From NCBI GenBank assembly GCA_903929045.1, contig CAIYTE010000160.1:1-64000 (forward strand): a stretch of 64,000 nucleotides of DNA, in the 5' to 3' direction. The notes below the pieces were generated by a model. It saw only the letters and a list, made by a program, of their open reading frames with translations. It was not told the DNA's origin and did not search any database. Origin of the DNA: an uncultured Hyphomicrobiales bacterium. GTDB lineage: Bacteria; Pseudomonadota; Alphaproteobacteria; Rhizobiales; Xanthobacteraceae. Below are positions 63,127 to 64,000 of the stretch, piece after piece (positions within the stretch are counted from its first letter, which is position 1; each line of letters opens with the position of its first letter). A program made the position numbers and the translations under genes.

Positions 63127-64000
63127 CTATTGCTGAACCTTGATACCGGCACGCTGCACCAGCGCCTTCACCGCCGGGATTTCCGACGCTAGCCGCGCCG
63201 CCAACTGATCCGGCGTGCCAGCGACAACCGCAAACCCGGCCTTCTGCGCCGTCTCACGGGCCTTATCGTTGGTGAACGCTTCGCGGCATTTTTCCGACAG
63301 CAGCGCGATGATTTCCGGCGGCGTACCGGTCGGTGCGAACAACGCCGAGAAGGTGTCGCTGATGAAGCCGGGGTAACCGGCCTCCTGCATGGTCGGCACA
63401 TTCGGCAGGCTCGGCCAGCGTTTGGCGCCGGTCACGGCGAGACCGCGCAACTGTCCGCCCTGCACCAACGGCTCCGCCGCGGGCAGCGCCACCGACGCGA
63501 CCTGCACCGTGCCTTCAAGCGCGGCCAGCGCCGCCGGCCCCGCGCCGCGATAGGGCACATGCTGCATCTCGATATTGGCGCGCTGCTTCAGCTCCTCGCC
63601 GGTGAGATGCGACTTGGTGCCGGCGCCGGGCGACGAATAGTTGAACGTGCCGGGCGCCGCTTTGGCGCGCGCGACAAGCTCGGCGATGGTATTGATGCCG
63701 GAGTCGGGGCGGACCACGACGATGTTGGGCGAATCCGCCAGTTCGGAAATCGGCGCGAAGTCCTTGAACGGATCGTAAGGAAGCTTCTCGAACAAGGCCG
63801 GATTGACCGCGATCGCGGTCGACGCCAGCAGCAAGGTGTACCCATCCGGCTTGGCGCGCGCCGCCACACCCATGCCGAGATTGCCCGCCGCGCCACCACG
63901 GTTGTCGACAATGACCGACTGCTTGAGCGACTGGCTGAGCGACTCTGACAAAATGCGCGCGATGATGTCCGTCGGCCCGCCGGGCGCGAAGGGCACGATC
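63127..64000 (-). CDS. Bug/TctC-family binding protein (partial)
   Basis: About 290 residues are visible on the minus strand; the frame runs off the right edge, so the signal peptide and first strand are missing. The visible N-terminal part IVPFAPGGPTDIIARILSES and the blocks IVDNRGGAAGNLGMG and PSLPNVPTMQEAGYPGFISD are typical Bug receptors. It is separate from the Bug gene at 57190. No transporter genes are visible. Ligand unknown. The stop is near the bidirectional terminator at 63090. Confidence 0.9.
   Translation of the reverse strand, partial: IVPFAPGGPTDIIARILSESLSQSLKQSVIVDNRGGAAGNLGMGVAARAKPDGYTLLLASTAIAVNPALFEKLPYDPFKDFAPISELADSPNIVVVRPDSGINTIAELVARAKAAPGTFNYSSPGAGTKSHLTGEELKQRANIEMQHVPYRGAGPAALAALEGTVQVASVALPAAEPLVQGGQLRGLAVTGAKRWPSLPNVPTMQEAGYPGFISDTFSALFAPTGTPPEIIALLSEKCREAFTNDKARETAQKAGFAVVAGTPDQLAARLASEIPAVKALVQRAGIKVQQ

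Overview
The window is GC-rich chromosomal DNA of an alphaproteobacterium. It most likely comes from the Hyphomicrobiales, in or near the Nitrobacteraceae/Xanthobacteraceae (Bradyrhizobium, Rhodopseudomonas, Pseudolabrys type). This is inferred from gene families and order (ccmABCDG, dapF-mtaB-ftsY-yciB, ffh-rpsP-rimM-trmD-rplS-leuC, sdhCDAB), DUF2794 and DUF1223 proteins, two Bug/TctC-type binding proteins, a mesaconyl-CoA hydratase of the ethylmalonyl-CoA pathway, EcfG-like promoters and intergenic palindromes of the kind common in that group. No rRNA, tRNA, insertion sequence, prophage or CRISPR array was seen.

Layout: 1-6.5 kb holds a 2'-5' RNA ligase-like protein cut by the window edge, tesA with a divergent YbbA/YbbP-type ABC system, a Bax-inhibitor-1 protein, a GNAT acetyltransferase and DUF2794. 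A 404-bp gap at 6486-6889 contains a probable structured RNA ending in a strong terminator. From 6.9 to 14.5 kb come DUF1223, acnA and the cytochrome c maturation genes ccmAB and ccmCDG, split by two unknown genes. From 14.5 to 22.6 kb come yciB, ftsY, an RluA-type pseudouridine synthase, mtaB, dapF and a secreted GyrI-like/SIMPL pair. From 22.9 to 28.2 kb is the SRP/ribosome cluster followed by leuC, whose leader carries a promoter and a probably leaderless 31-codon frame. Small secreted proteins, a zincin-like protein, a GFA protein and leuD follow.

The block at 31.2-37.1 kb is the most unusual. A tightly packed same-strand set encodes an ABC importer (ATPase, two permeases, Tat-exported binding protein), a RidA-type imine hydrolase, a FrdA/SdhA-like flavoprotein lacking the FAD-linking histidine and the HPTG histidine, and a stand-alone [2Fe-2S] protein. 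It looks like an uptake-plus-oxidation pathway for an unknown, possibly amine-containing, substrate.

The rest includes a CitE-like lyase, carbonic anhydrase, asd, SorAB-type sulfite dehydrogenase, leuB, a type II NADH dehydrogenase, a Phd/VapC toxin-antitoxin pair, and a second molybdoenzyme with a cytochrome b and a Met-rich MXKDX peptide (probably a methionine-sulfoxide or hypochlorite defence unit). Then come mesaconyl-CoA hydratase, a LysR regulator, sdhCDAB, a Bug protein, a stress-type flavin-binding protein, an M48 peptidase with PDZ domain, argG and a lytic transglycosylase. The window ends inside another Bug protein. Three sites resemble EcfG general-stress promoters. Coordinates and motifs were read directly; family assignments rest on recognised motifs and lengths, not on database searches.
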